Shown piece after piece: positions 1 to 10,608 of a stretch of 64,000 bases of DNA (within the stretch, counting starts at the first letter, position 1; the number at the start of each line of letters is the position of its first letter). Source of the DNA: Heloderma charlesbogerti (lineage: Eukaryota > Chordata > Lepidosauria > Squamata > Helodermatidae); NCBI GenBank assembly GCA_026122225.1, contig JANEZZ010000983.1:2170001-2234000 (forward strand), in the 5' to 3' direction. The position numbers and the translations under genes were made by a program. The notes below the pieces were generated by a model, which saw only the letters and a program-made list of their open reading frames with translations, did not search any database and had not been told where the DNA came from.

Positions 1-2690
1 TGACAGGAGGGAAGACGTGTTTAACCTCCGTCTCTCGCCTAGGATAACCGTTGTAGCATAGAACCGAGCAGATGCTGACATTAATATTTAAGTGAATGTG
101 GAACACCAGAATCATACAAACTTTGCAATAAACATTATCAAGACAAACACACACACGTTTCGCTTTTATTACCACAAAAGATGAATAGTTTTCCACTATG
201 CTATTTAAGCTACATTAAGCAACTGCTGAGGACAGAGTCCTTAGGACTTAGAAGATCTTTAATTCTCCATTTTTAATTCAGCATTGCAGTTCAGTTGTCA
301 CTTTTGCAAATGGGCTCTTGGCAATTTCTGCTTGCCAGTGAAGCGAGCGGTGTTCATTCCTCTCTCTTTTATATTACAGATGGTGGAGCTTACAGAATGC
401 TGGGAGCAGGCTGGGGCCATGATGAACAGCGAAAGGTACACAGTTCTAGAGCAGTCTGCTTTCCAGAGGCCCTAAAGTCACTGACTGGAGCTGAAACCTG
501 ATGTGATGCAGAGCTTTTCTACATGAGACTACTTTCAGTTTTAAGACCTGAGGTCTACACAAAGAGCTTTTCCTGTCCCGCTTTTCTGCTTATAGAACTT
601 CTAGGTGGCACTGTGCTAGAGTGGAACAATGCAATTACAAAAGTAGCAAAAAATGTTGTCTTTCACTTTCAAATGGAGAACACTCCATTTTCCCCACTCT
701 AACACCCCCCCCTTTGAAGTGCTCTTTAAAAAGAGAAGTGAAACTGGAGGGTCATGACGTTGTCTAAAGAGCCCATGAGCAACCTTGAGTAACGAAGGAT
801 GAGTACACAGTAAATGTCTCATGTAGGAAAGCTCACAAGCAGAAGCCACTGCTCACCTGACTGAGGAAAGAAGAAAGCCAGGCTCTTTGTCTTCATGCCA
901 GGCTTGTCCAATCCAGAACCGTGACACTGCTTGCCAGCTGCAGGCCCTGTGGGTGCCATCTCCCTATTCCCTATTGTGATTAAAGTGGGCCCCGAGGACT
1001 GAACACTGGGAGTGTGTGCATTAGATTCAGCCCAATCTGGAACCAAATCAGAATAATTTGGACAGAATTGGGAGATGTCTAAATCGAAGTGGGACTCCGC
1101 TGATGCAGGCCCAATCCGAATCTGAACACTCTGAAGATTCGGGATCCAGAGGGACACAGCATCATGGACAGTGTTTCCAAAAATGGATACACCATGGAGG
1201 GGGGAGGGGTATGTTTGTTTGTTTGTTAGTTACCGACCTTAGCTTCTAATCACATCCTGAAATTTCACCACCACCACCCATGGGTGGGGGAGATAGAAAA
1301 AGCAAAAATATCTTCATTGGAATGAATGGAGACATGTTTACTTTTTAAAGCTCCCCCCACCCCACCCAGGGATTGGCACAATTTTGAAATGAACATGGGA
1401 GAGGAGAAAGCTTAAAAAAAACACCTTTCCCAGAGTGCCATGATCCTGATCTGTATTGGGGCTATGTGTATTTACACTGAACTAAATAATCAAATCATGC
1501 ATAGGTCTGCTAAGCATGATTTGAAGAACATTTAGTTTGGCCCCCAGGGCTCTCCAATCTCAATATTTGGGGGATGGATGCTGAAGTGATATATTGCCAG
1601 ACTGATCCAGTCTTCAACTCTTTTTGCTAGTTCTCTTTCCCAGGAGCAGGAATGTTAAGTGACGTTTGGCAGAGTCATGGGATAAATCTGGGAGTTTGCT
1701 TGGAATATTCTGAATGTTGACATTCTTTGGCCTCTGCCACTATATGCTCCACATCCATCAACCACCCCTGTCCTTTGCACTTTCTGTGACTTTTGTGCCT
1801 ACTGAGCAGAAAACAAAAAGTTCTTAAGCTGTTTTTCATTCATCATAACTTCCTAGCTCCTGCACCTATCCTTATGAAATTGTCCAGGTTTCTTCCCTAG
1901 GGAACATCTATGGCATATGCCATTTTCATACAAATTGCCAATAATAAGGAGGAAGAGGAGGAGGATCAGTTATCCCCACTCCAAATTTTGAACACCCCCC
2001 ATCCACACACAAAAATGCTGCACCTATCCTTCTGAAATTTTGCAGCTTTTTTTAACTATGACCACCACTATGCTGTATGACATTTTCATAATGATTGCCT
2101 CTCCAAAACCAAAACAAACAGGGGAATAAGCACATCCATTTTTAGCAATTCTTAAACAGTAAAGGGTGCTCTTGAGCAAAGCTCCCAGAATCTATTCATC
2201 TGAAATGAGGCAGGTTAGATTGTTTCAGAAGGGACAATTATCCCTGAAAATTTCATCCAGTTCTGCCAAGCACTAAAAAAGCTATCAGCAGGTCTCTCTC
2301 TCTCTCGCACGTGTGTATGTGTAGGCACATAGTACAAAAACCTACCCCTATTTGTCTGACGTTTGGCATGCATAATCCCCTCCTATGGGACTATTAGGCC
2401 TCTAAATGTCACCCAATTAGGACAAACAGAAAAACAAACAAACAAACTATATCCATTTGTTGATTTCCAATGATAGTCAATGGGAGGCATGAACATTTGG
2501 ATTCTCAAATCGAGATTCAGATCTGAGTCAAAGTGGTTGACTTCTAAATTGGTCCGAGCTGCATCAAGCTCTTTTCTGAATCAACCAAATCAGGGTCCAA
2601 ACTGAATATTGTGGTCAGTGTACACCCCAGCGGAACACACACAGTCCATGGCTGCTAAACTCTAGCCTCAGACACTACTAGTGCAATCCT
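1..2690. other. No gene recognised; unique-looking DNA
   Basis: I see no exon, RNA gene or clear transposon here. Short open frames occur on both strands but none has a recognisable domain or codon bias. There are small simple-sequence tracts (CA around 149-156, TC around 2294-2306). The stretches near 1020-1150 and 2490-2630 resemble worn MITE interiors but have no end I could define. Confidence 0.5.
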
Positions 2691-2691
2691 A

Positions 2692-2768
2692 TGCATATCT
2701 ATTTGGAAGTAAGCTCCATTGAGTTCAATGAGCCCCACTACTGGGTAAGTCTGTATAGGGTTGCAGTC
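2692..2768. repeat. Short palindromic repeat, CAATCCTATGCAT family
   Basis: It starts GCAATCCTATGCAT and ends TATAGGGTTGCAG, so the two ends are near inverted copies, with AAGTAAGCTCCATTGAGTTC-type sequence between. Similar copies lie at 13745-13930, 22064-22145, 22676-22760 and, weaker, 33739-33850. From general knowledge this motif is very abundant in squamate genomes. I read it as a small MITE but could not define a target duplication. Confidence 0.6.
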
Positions 2769-2909
2769 TGAGGTGCCTAGATCAAATCCTTATGTCTCTA
2801 ATTTAAGAAAAAAATGTACTTCTCCAAATACAGGATCTTAGCTCAATAAAGCTTCACACAACATTATGGAAGCCTCCTTTGCCACATCCACAAGTATTGT
2901 TGCGAGATT

Positions 2910-3261
2910 TAGGGATGGTGCGAGCATCTTACTGGGGCTCGAAGCTTGGCAATTTTTTGCCGGCTTGCCCCCTTCCCCCCACTGGATGCCAGTCCACGGG
3001 TCTTCTTGCTTTGCCCTCTCAATAGGTGCCATGTCAGGCAAGCACACAGCCACCTGCTCCCTTGCCAAGCCACCATTTTGAGTAAATGGTTATTTACAAA
3101 AAAGGCCAAGCCACCATTTTTATGCAAAATGTTGGCTCGATGAGGAAGTGGGCAGCTGCAGACCGCCCGCAGCTTGCTGTATGTGGAGGGCAGGGTCACA
3201 GACCTGTGGGGGTCTGCCAAGTGACACGAGGGGTGAGCTCTGGTGAGTGTGCCAATCCCTC
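2910..3261. mobile_element. hAT-type MITE, TAGGGATGG end
   Basis: The element begins TAGGGATGGTGCGAG and ends GCCAATCCCTC. The 8 bp outside are GCGAGATT on the left and ATGAGATT on the right, six of eight matching. The interior has a short inverted pair around GCCAAGCCACCATTTT. No coding capacity. It resembles the element at 22883-23399 in its TATGCAAAATG interior. Assignment to hAT rests on the end sequence and duplication length. Confidence 0.55.
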
Positions 3262-4833
3262 ATGAGATTGCTGTCTAATTAATATAAGTAATAGAGCTGG
3301 GCCAAATTATTCACCCTGTTCCTTTTTGGCAACTTCAGGGGTGGGGGGGAGGGGAAAAGCAAGGGAATGTTTGCCTCATCCTCCAGGGAAAGGGCAAACT
3401 CTAGCCATTTTCAACAAGGGTGAGGGGGTTTTACCACTAAGATGAGTTGGCACTTGGCAGGGGTTTGCAAAGTTTTTCTGTCTTTTACATGCACCCATGC
3501 ACACACACACATATACAAACATTTGCTGCTGCTTCAAGCAGTTGGAAAGCTGCAATGAGCAGCCTATCAGTGCACTTCAGTCCCATACAATAAACCCATT
3601 GGGAACAAAGCTACATCATGATATGGCATCATTCCCATTGTTGTGGGGTGGGGGAGGAGATGGCCACCACCACCCCCCACCAGCTCCAACGTGCATACAT
3701 GCTCATGACAAGAGGAAACCAATGTATGGTTGAGAAGAAATAACAAAATTTATAATGCACATTAATTTTATCACCTGCCTAACAATATTTTTTTATGCTC
3801 TATAACACAAAACATTTTGTGCAGCTCTACGTTACTGTGCAGTAAAATTTAAGTGAAATTATTCCATGCCTCTAATGGGATTTAAATACAGTGAGGCATG
3901 ATTGTGGAAGCAGTGATTCCCATTCATGAAGCTAGTCCTGTTTACTTATGAGAGTGGAGAGATTACTTGATTCATATAATTGGGATGATTCTGCTTTTGG
4001 CTATCTAACATGTTCAAACCCGACAATTAAGGATGCAATTCATATCCTGAGTAAGTTGATTGCTTGGCCTCATTCAGATTCTCCAAAATCATCCACCAAG
4101 GCAGAGTGATTTCATGGCTACATCATCTTACTGAGGAAATAACGTACAAACCAATATGACCACATTGAGGGCCGAACTACATGGTCTGCTAATCACGTAG
4201 CTGTTGCTGTGCATTTTTTTTTTCTTTACTCCTGTCCTGTGTAGCTACATTTAAATCAGGACCTGCACTCTCAAGATGTAAATCAGGACCTGCACTCTCA
4301 AGATGGGAAGGATTAAACCTTCCACCCCACACACCTGTTTTACCCCCTAAATTCCAACCCACCCCTCATTGGATGGGGGGGTAAAAAAGAGAGAAAACTC
4401 CATTGACCCCAAGCTACGCCTATGTGATTAGCAGAACATGTTGTTTGGCCCTGACCGGTATTGCTTGCCAGAATGCCAGTGGAGATTCACAGATGTGGGA
4501 TACCTAAAAAGGTGCTACCACATTCACACAAAGTGTCATGTGTTATTTTTCTGGGTGGAGAATTTAAAAGCATCTGAACAAAGCAAATGAGGCTTCGCAG
4601 TTGACTTTAAAGGGTACAGACTACATCAATGACTGAACTGGGCTATTGATTGTAAAGGAACATAATTGTGCTTCAAATGTGCATACTAGAAATCCAGATA
4701 TCTGGAAGGATATTCAGTGAACTCAGCAATAGCAAACTGGCTGGATAGGATAAAAGGGTGCACTAAGGCATTCCATTGCATATATGTGATTCCAAATAAT
4801 ATTTAGAAGGCCAGTCATTCTTTCACTTGTCTG
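3262..4833. other. No gene recognised
   Basis: Unique-looking AT-rich DNA with a short CA tract (about 3497-3512). A roughly 20-bp segment (ATCAGGACCTGCACTCTCAA) occurs twice in tandem near 4256-4300. No domain-bearing open frame on either strand. Confidence 0.5.
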
Positions 4834-4985
4834 TTTGATTGATTAATTGATTGATTTGCACCCCACCTTTCTTCCAAGAAAAATGGCACTTGCGGTGTCT
4901 TACAGTCATAACTACAACTTGATTAAAACAATAATAAAACAAATACATTAAAACACAATCAAAAACACAACAAGAACAGAACAAC
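4834..4985 (-). mobile_element. Antisense LINE 3' end fragment (L2-like) after a TTGA tract
   Basis: A TTGATTGATTAATTGATTGA tract is followed by CACCCCACCTTTCTTCCAAG and a run rich in ACAATAAAAC. That is the pattern of an L2-type LINE 3' untranslated region read backwards, as in the better copy at 5560-5780. There is no coding sequence, so family assignment is tentative. Confidence 0.4.
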
Positions 4986-5005
4986 CAACCTAACAGACCC
5001 TCTTA

Positions 5006-5358
5006 GGGCGCAATCCTATGGCTGGTAGTCAGTGGCTAGACAGCCATAGGATAGGTCAGTTCCCTGAGAACTGACCTCTACCCACTCCCGCGCTGCCTTG
5101 TAGGCAGTGTGGAATGGCCCTGCCCTTGTAAGAGGAGTGCGGAGCGGTGAAAATGGGGCGTTCCTGGGGGCAGGGAGGGTGGAAGTGCTGTTCCGACACT
5201 TCCTATGCGTCGTCCGGCACCCCCCCACACACACTCCGACTTCCTGTGGCTAGACAGCTGATCGGCTGCCTAGCAGCGAATGTAAGAGGGACGATCCGCT
5301 CCGCGCTGCTCCTGCCCTGCATTGGATAGGTGGTTGCGTCCGAGCTCAGATTGTGCCC
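5006..5358. mobile_element. Palindromic MITE, GGGCGCAATCC ends
   Basis: The ends are inverted: GGGCGCAATCCTATGG on the left and AGATTGTGCCC on the right. Flanking triplets are TTA and TTT, compatible with but not proving a PIF/Harbinger 3-bp duplication. The left subterminus has a hairpin around CAGTTCCCTGAGAACTG. A related copy is at 17778-18207. No coding capacity. Confidence 0.55.
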
Positions 5359-5786
5359 TTTCACCCCAAGTCCTGCTTTAATAAAAAGGTCTTTGCCTGC
5401 TGGAGGAAGGACAGCAGAGCAGAGGGGCAGCAAACTGAACCTCCCTCTGCATTTTAAATTATATAGAAGAACAGTCGTTCTGTTTGTCTGATATTCTCAC
5501 TAGGAATTTTAGATGAAAGCATCATTGGAGCTTATATTCCATCACAATGCAAATGTTTTTTATTTTATTTATTTATTACATTTCATTTCTATACCACCCA
5601 ATAGCCGAAGCTTTCTGGGCAGTTCACAAACATTAAAACCAAACAGCACACAATAAAACAATTTAAAATATATAGAACATTAAAACCACAATATAACAAT
5701 ACAACCACAATAAAACCTAGCAGCAGTACAGGAGTTTAAAATACAGATTGAAAACAGCAAAGCTAAAAGTTTAGAAAGCTAAAATG

Positions 5787-7511
5787 CTAAAATGCCTGGG
5801 AAAATAAAAAGGTCTTCACCTGGCACCGAAAGGAATACAATGCTGGTGCCAGGCGAACCTCACTGGGGAGCTCATTCCACAGCCAGGGTGCCACAGCAGA
5901 AAAGGCCCTCCTCCTAGTAGCCACCCACCTCACTTCCTTTGGCAGGGGCTCACAGAGAAGGGCCGCTGACGATGATCTTAAGGTCCGGGCAGGCACATAT
6001 GGGAGGAGGCGATCCTTCAGATAACCTGGCCCCAAGCCATTAAGGGCTTTAAATGTTAATACCAGCACTTTGAATCAGGCCCGGAAATGGACTGGCAGCC
6101 AGTGCAGCTGGAAAAGTACTGGCGTAATATGAGCTCACTGGCCAGTCCCTGTTAACAATCTTGCTGCCCTATTTTGGACCAGCTGAAGTTTCCGGACCGT
6201 TTTCAAAGGCAGCCCCACGTATAACGCATTGCAGTAATCCAGATGAGAAGTTATCAGAGCATGGATAACTGTAGCTAGGCTATCTCTGTCCAGATAAAGG
6301 CATAGTTGGTATACCAGCCTAAGCTGATAAAAAGTGCTCCATGCCACTAAGTTCACCTGTGCCTCAAGTGACAGTTCCGGATCCAAGAGCACCCCCAAAC
6401 TACAAATGTGATCCTTTAGGGGGAGTGCAATGCCCTCCAGAACAGGTTGAATATCACCTAGCCTGTAGGGGTGCACGAAAGTCCCTTACCTGTCCTCGAA
6501 GCTTTTCGCGGTGGGGGGAAGGCGCTTCGCTGCTCCCCCCGCGAAGTTCAGGCCGGGGGAGGAGGCTTCCCGCCTCGCCTGGCCAAAATTCAGGCCAGGG
6601 GGGAGGCTTCCCGCCTCGCCCGGCCGAAATTCAGGCCGGGGAGGAGGCGCCTCGCCTCGCCCGGCCGCGAACTCAAAAGTTAAAAACAAAAACACCCCCG
6701 TGATAGGCTACGTGACGATTAACATAGCCTATCACGGCTAGATCTGCAAAGTCAGCCGTGATAGGCTACGTTAATCGTCACGTAGCCTATCACGGGGGCG
6801 TTTTTTTTTTTCTTTTCTTGGAATGGCGGCGGCGGCAGCTGGTCGAAAGACCGGCTGCCGCTCCTGCCCCGGATGAAGACCTGCCGAACCGCCGGCCGGA
6901 CCCCCTGCCGGGAGGGACATTCGCCAAAGGTAAGTCCCATCCCGGGGGGGTGCGGGGGGCGAGGGGGGCAGAGAATTTCTCCCTGAAACTTGTTCGGGGG
7001 GCTGAACACGTTGGCGCTTGGCCCCCTGAAGTTTCAGGGAGAAATTCTCCGCCAACCCTACTAGCTGGGCAGACGATCCACCCACTAACAGTACCTCCGT
7101 CTTGTCTGGATTGAGTTTCAGTTTATTGGCCCTCATCCAATCCATTACTGTGCCCAGGCACTGATTCAGAACAGCCACTGCCTCACCTGGGTTTGATGAG
7201 AAAGAGAGGTAGATCTGGGTGTCATCCACATATTGATGGCACCTCAGCCCACACCTCCGGATAACCTCCCCCAGCGGTTTCATGTAGATGTTAAACAGCA
7301 TAGGGGATAAAATAGAGCCCTGTGGAACCCCATGGCACAAGTGCCATGGCACAGAGCAATAATCCCCCAGCACCACCTTCTGGAATCGGCCATCCAAGTA
7401 GGAGCGGAACCACTGCAGTGCAGTGCCTCCAACTCCCAACCCAGACAACCTATCCAGAAGGATACCATGGTCAATGGTATCGAAAGCCGCTGAGAGGTCC
7501 AGAAGAATCAA
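5787..7511 (-). pseudogene. L2 reverse transcriptase remnant
   Basis: Three open stretches (7511-6771, 6476-6135, 6068-5787) together cover the palm, thumb and C-terminal regions of an L2-type reverse transcriptase. The catalytic box reads YVDD. The first open frame runs on into the inserted transposon and loses homology near 7065. The second resumes on the far side of the insert, and a frameshift near 6100 separates it from the third. There is no intact start and no endonuclease domain. The protein would have primed reverse transcription of LINE RNA at a nicked chromosomal target. Confidence 0.85.
6466..7060 (+). mobile_element. Palindromic hAT-type element, copy A (in L2)
   Basis: It starts TAGGGGTGCACGAAAGT (type I end) and ends GGCGGAGAATT-inverted AACCCTA (type II end). 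Flanking octamers are CTAGCCTG and CTAGCTGG, six of eight matching, and the interrupted L2 polymerase resumes on either side. Two quasi-palindromic boxes lie at 6699-6736 and 6757-6794. Their centres are GTGACGATTAAC and its reverse complement, so the pair also forms a larger inverted repeat. A GGTAAGT motif is at 6929-6935. Three degenerate CCCGCCTCGCC-type repeats lie at 6550-6660. No transposase is encoded. Confidence 0.88.
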
Positions 7512-7606
7512 CAGGGTCGCACCCCCCTGTCCCTCTCCCAGCAGAGGTCATTCCACAGGGCGACCAAGGCAGTTTCTGTTCCAAAACCAAGCCTGAAGCC
7601 ATATGT

Positions 7607-8101
7607 ACATATAATCACAACTTAAAATCACATTGGGTATTATCATAACTGGTTAATATCACTCCCATTTTATCCAGATTAATCAATTGCCAGTTTCTCT
7701 TCATGTCTGTTCCTATCTTAGCCAATTATTAAATGCAAAAACTGTAAAAATCCACATCTAGATTCAATGACAAACTTCCCACTTGCTTCAAATAAGCCAA
7801 GATTGTTCTATATGGTATAATTACTGGGGCGGGGAGAGCGGTAAATTGAAAAGGGTTTTTTAGTAGAACTCTGTATATGTTATGCTTACCAGTGTCAGGT
7901 GTGTAAAATACATGTAAGCAAGTTAAAGAACATTACAGAAGTGGGGAGACATTCTCCTGATAAGGTGTGCTTTTATCTTTTAGAGAAAATATGTGATTGA
8001 GAGGATGTGAACTGGACCTGTCCACCTCTGTGTAAGTTTTTAATAGAGCCAAGCTGAAATGGAAGCACTTTTCAAAAACATTTTCACCCCTGTGCAAAAG
8101 T
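7607..8101. other. No gene recognised
   Basis: AT-rich DNA between two antisense L2 pieces, possibly the original host sequence. No coding or repeat signal that I can name. Confidence 0.45.
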
Positions 8102-8432
8102 GCTCCCAAAGACCTTCTTGAATAAAGTACTCTTTGGCAGCCGGCAGAAGGACAGCAGAGAAGGAGCAAACCTAGCCTCCCTTGGGAGGGAGTTCCATAG
8201 CCTAGGAGCAGCCACCAAAAAGGCCCTTTCTCATGTCACCACCAAACACTCCTCTGATGGCAGTGGTCTTGAAAGAAGGGCCTCTCCAGAACGTCTTACA
8301 GACTGGGCAGGCTCATATGGGAGAAGGCAATCTTTGAGGTAGCCTGGTCTGAAGCCACATAGGGCTTTGTAGGTCATAACCAACCAGCACTTTGAATTCT
8401 GCCCAGAAACAGATCAGATTTGAGGGCTTGTC
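8102..8432 (-). mobile_element. Antisense L2-type LINE 3' coding fragment
   Basis: The plus strand reads GGGAGGGAGTTCCATAGCC, AAGGCCCTTTCTC and GGGCTTTGTAGGTCATAACC. These are the reverse of the L2 C-terminal segments seen at 5787-6068 (lone FSAVAPWLWNELP-type motif). It is short, frameshifted and non-functional, and shows no end sequence. Confidence 0.7.
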
Positions 8433-8568
8433 TAGTAGGAAGAACATATCCTGGAATCGAATTGCCATGGTCTGTGGCTAGGCTCAGAGACAATGAAAGA
8501 GACAGCCTTTGAAGAAGTCTCTCGATGCCATTGTGCTGATGCTTGGGGGCTTGTGCAAAGTAGGCCTA

Positions 8569-8735
8569 ATGAGATATGGGTGAGAATTTTGTTTCAGTTC
8601 AGTTTTGATCAGAATTTACCAAAATTTGCAAAGTTCTCCATGTTTGTGACAAAAAGAACATGAGATTTAAAAGAAAAAAATGGATGTGGGAGAAACCAAA
8701 ACTGACAGATTCATCCATCCAGGCTCAGGACTTTG
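8569..8735. mobile_element. Small MITE, GAGATGGGTGAGAATTT family
   Basis: About 150-165 bp, starting near GAGATATGGGTGAGAATTTT and containing TTTTGATCAGAATTTACC. Two better copies lie at 10212-10361 and 16262-16412. The right end is worn. The left sequence is related to the TAGGGATGTATGAGAAATT elements at 19537 and 43274. Confidence 0.5.
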
Positions 8736-9127
8736 AGCACTGCCACAGTAGCTGGGATGGGGGGAGGAAGAGATGGAAGTGTGGCTCCCTTCTCCTCCTC
8801 ATTCTCCTCCCAGCTACCATGACAGCATCAGCAGGAGGACCATGAGAGGGAAGCCCCTCTTGTTGTTGTTCTCCTGCTCTGCCGGTGCCTGTCATCTTGT
8901 GGAAACAGCCCGTTTACAGGCGCCACTTCCGCAACTTTACATTTGCCAAAAAACACGAGTCACCCACTGTATTGCCAAAAAACAGGAGTCACTATTGTAT
9001 TGCAAACTGCATAAAAATGGAGACTTGCTGGAAGTTTCAGATGGCTGCCAGGCACTCGTGATGGGTCTGGGTAAGTTGCAAGGGGGGCGTATGCAGCTTG
9101 GTGAGGGGTTTGCACACTCACTGAGCA

Positions 9128-9135
9128 CATCCTGG
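9128..9135. repeat. Left target-site duplication of copy B
   Basis: The octamer CATCCTGG here is repeated exactly at 10015-10022, just outside the two ends of the element. An exact 8-bp duplication supports a hAT-type transposase. Confidence 0.9.
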
Positions 9136-10014
9136 TAGGGATATACGAAAGTGACTTACCTTTTCGCGGATTCTGTTCATGGGGGGGAGGCGTTCCGTCC
9201 CTCCCCCCGGAATCCTCGACAGGGGGGGAGGCGATCTGGTCCTCCCCCCTGGAATCCTCGACGGCTGGCTCTGCTGCATGGCGGTGCTGCGGAGCAGCCA
9301 GCCAGGCCAGGACTGTCCGCACTGAATTTCCGGCCATGGTGGCTGCTGGGTTAAAAAAACAAAACAAAAAACGGCATACGCAAATGGCAGCTGCTATGGC
9401 CGCCGCCATTCGCATTCCTTATTTTTCGCCATCTTAGTCTACGTAAATATTTACATAGACTATTATGGCAAAAATAAAGGGGAACGCAAATAGCGTAGTG
9501 GGCGCTATTTGCATCCCTTTTTGATTTGCCGTTTTAGCCTACGTAAATATTTACGTAGGCAAACAGTGAATCAAAAAGGGATGCAAATAGCACCCACTAC
9601 ACTATTTGTGTTCCCCTTTATTTTCACTGTAATAGTCTATGTAAATATTTACGTAGACTAAGACGGCGAAAAATAAGGAACGCGAATGGCGGCGGCCGTA
9701 GCCACCACCATTTGCGTACGCGTTTTTTTTTTTAACTGGGATGTGATAGGCTACATAAGTCTTTACGTAGCCTATCACGTCTCTGTAAAAAAAAAAAACC
9801 CGACAAGACTGCAAATGGCAACGGTGGCAGCCAGTCGGAAGACCAGCCGCCGGAGCCGCCGCCACCCGGAACATCCGCCCCAGGTAAGTCTCGTCCCTGG
9901 GGGGATCCACAGGGGGTGCGGGGGGGCAGGCCATTCCACCACAGATTTCGGGGGGCTGAATGCACTGGCATTCGGCCTCACCAAGATCCGTGGCGGAATT
10001 CTCTGACATCCCTA
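9136..10014 (+). mobile_element. Palindromic hAT-type element, copy B (reference copy)
   Basis: The element runs from TAGGGATATACGAAAGT (type I) to the type II end CTGACATCCCTA and is 879 bp. The flanking octamer CATCCTGG is perfect. Order from the left: type I end with ACTTACC (9154-9160); a C/G-rich spacer with repeated GGAATCCTCGAC; the long hairpin core 9373-9724; an extra palindrome box at 9745-9780; GGTAAGT at 9883-9889; then the type II subterminal hairpin 9926-10000, whose tip is GAATGCACTGGCATTC. There is no transposase frame; short open frames through it follow from stop-poor palindromes. It matches the outer element at 53949-56570 in length once the nested copies there are removed (about 878 bp). 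Confidence 0.92.
9373..9724. repeat. 350-bp hierarchical palindrome (core of copy B)
   Basis: A single long inverted repeat centred at 9548/9549. The left arm starts GCATACGCAAATGGC and the right arm ends GCCATTTGCGTACGC in inverted form, with about 175 bp per arm. The exact centre is the palindrome ACGTAAATATTTACGT. Each arm carries its own palindromes: TACGTAAATATTTACATA near 9440-9460 and ATGTAAATATTTACGTA near 9639-9655, plus AACGCAAATAGC/GCTATTTGC and CAAATGGC/GCCATT pairs. The structure is therefore nested at two scales. Confidence 0.9.
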
Positions 10015-10211
10015 CATCCTGGGGCACGCGAGTGGGGGCAGCAGCTCAGCAAGCACCCAGGAAAGCCAGGAGCCAGTGCACCCATCCATCCATCCCTAGT
10101 TGTCACCTCTTTTTTCAGGCAGGCTCCTCATCTTTAACAGCTCTATGGCAGGCAGGTACATCATGGACCTCTCCAATTTTGGGAATAGCTGTACCTATTG
10201 AATGTGGGTAG

Positions 10212-10361
10212 TGCAGATGGGTGAGAATTTCATGTCAGTTTGTTTTTGATAAGAATTTACCAAAATTCGCAACGTTCTTCATGTTTGGAAAAGAAAGAAC
10301 TTGAGATTAAAAAAAAAATGAATGTGGGAGAAAGCAAAACTGACCGATGCATCTATCTCTA
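10212..10361. mobile_element. Small MITE, GAGATGGGTGAGAATTT family
   Basis: It runs from GCAGATGGGTGAGAATTT to CATCTATCTCTA. The ends look like a worn TAGAGATGGGT inverted repeat. Internal TTTTGATAAGAATTTACC and the A-rich run match the copies at 8569 and 16262. No coding content. Confidence 0.55.
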
Positions 10362-10474
10362 GGCCTAATGGGCTGTTTCGGAATCTACTGCATCCGCTGG
10401 GATATCCAACTCTACAATTGTGGGAGATCGTTCTGTGGGGTTCTAGCAACGGGTTTTGTCAACTGCCTATAAGA

Positions 10475-10608
10475 CAGGATGGGCAGTACGTGACCCTCCA
10501 GGTGTCGCTGGACTGAAACTCCCATCAGCCCTAACCAGCATTAATGGTGAGGGATAATGGGAGATGCAATTCAACAATATCTGGAGGGCCTCAAGTTGCG
10601 CACCCCTG
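10475..10608. mobile_element. hAT-type palindromic MITE, CCCTCCAG..CTGGAGGG family
   Basis: Ends are CAGGATGGGCAG and TTGCGCACCCCTG. Flanking octamers CTATAAGA (10467-10474) and CTATAGGA (10609-10616) match at seven of eight. Internally CCCTCCAGGTGTCGCTGG pairs with CAATATCTGGAGGGC, so the whole is one hairpin. Copies: 11241, 27797, 29260, 32652. The CAGGGGTGGG-type end fits hAT. Confidence 0.75.

Larger units (their letters stand above)
5560..7606 (-). mobile_element. L2-type LINE, 5' truncated, split by a palindromic hAT-type element
   Basis: Read on the minus strand this is an L2-clade non-LTR retrotransposon. Reverse transcriptase motifs lie at 7511-7080 ([30 protein letters not shown]). 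The C-terminal domain follows at 6465-5787 (SHLDYCNALYVGLP, FSAVAPWLWNELP). The 3' untranslated region, rich in TTTTAATGTT-like sequence, ends near 5560. The 5' part is missing: homology starts near 7606 just before the polymerase core. A 595-bp transposon at 6466-7060 interrupts the polymerase after the VLLVGG segment. Extra frameshifts are present, so it is dead. The same clade recurs at 8102-8432 and 58935-62100. Confidence 0.85.

Noticed and set aside
6510..6690. Proline/arginine-rich overlapping frames in copy A
   Set aside because: They arise from the C/G-rich CCCGCCTCGCC-type repeats of the transposon and appear in several frames on both strands.
9428..9780. Regularly spaced palindromic repeats resembling a CRISPR array
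   Set aside because: The genome is vertebrate, the repeats are palindromes of differing sequence and spacing, the spacers are themselves inverted copies, and the whole lies between transposon ends with a target duplication.
9602..10027. Possible truncated hAT transposase in copy B
   Set aside because: No DDE or zinc-finger motif; the frame only reads palindromes and terminal repeats.
8563..10370. GGCCTAAT before the MITE at 8569 and again after the MITE at 10212, suggesting one larger insertion
   Set aside because: The two words flank different copies of the same small MITE, intervening sequence is unrelated, and an eight-base match at this distance can be chance.
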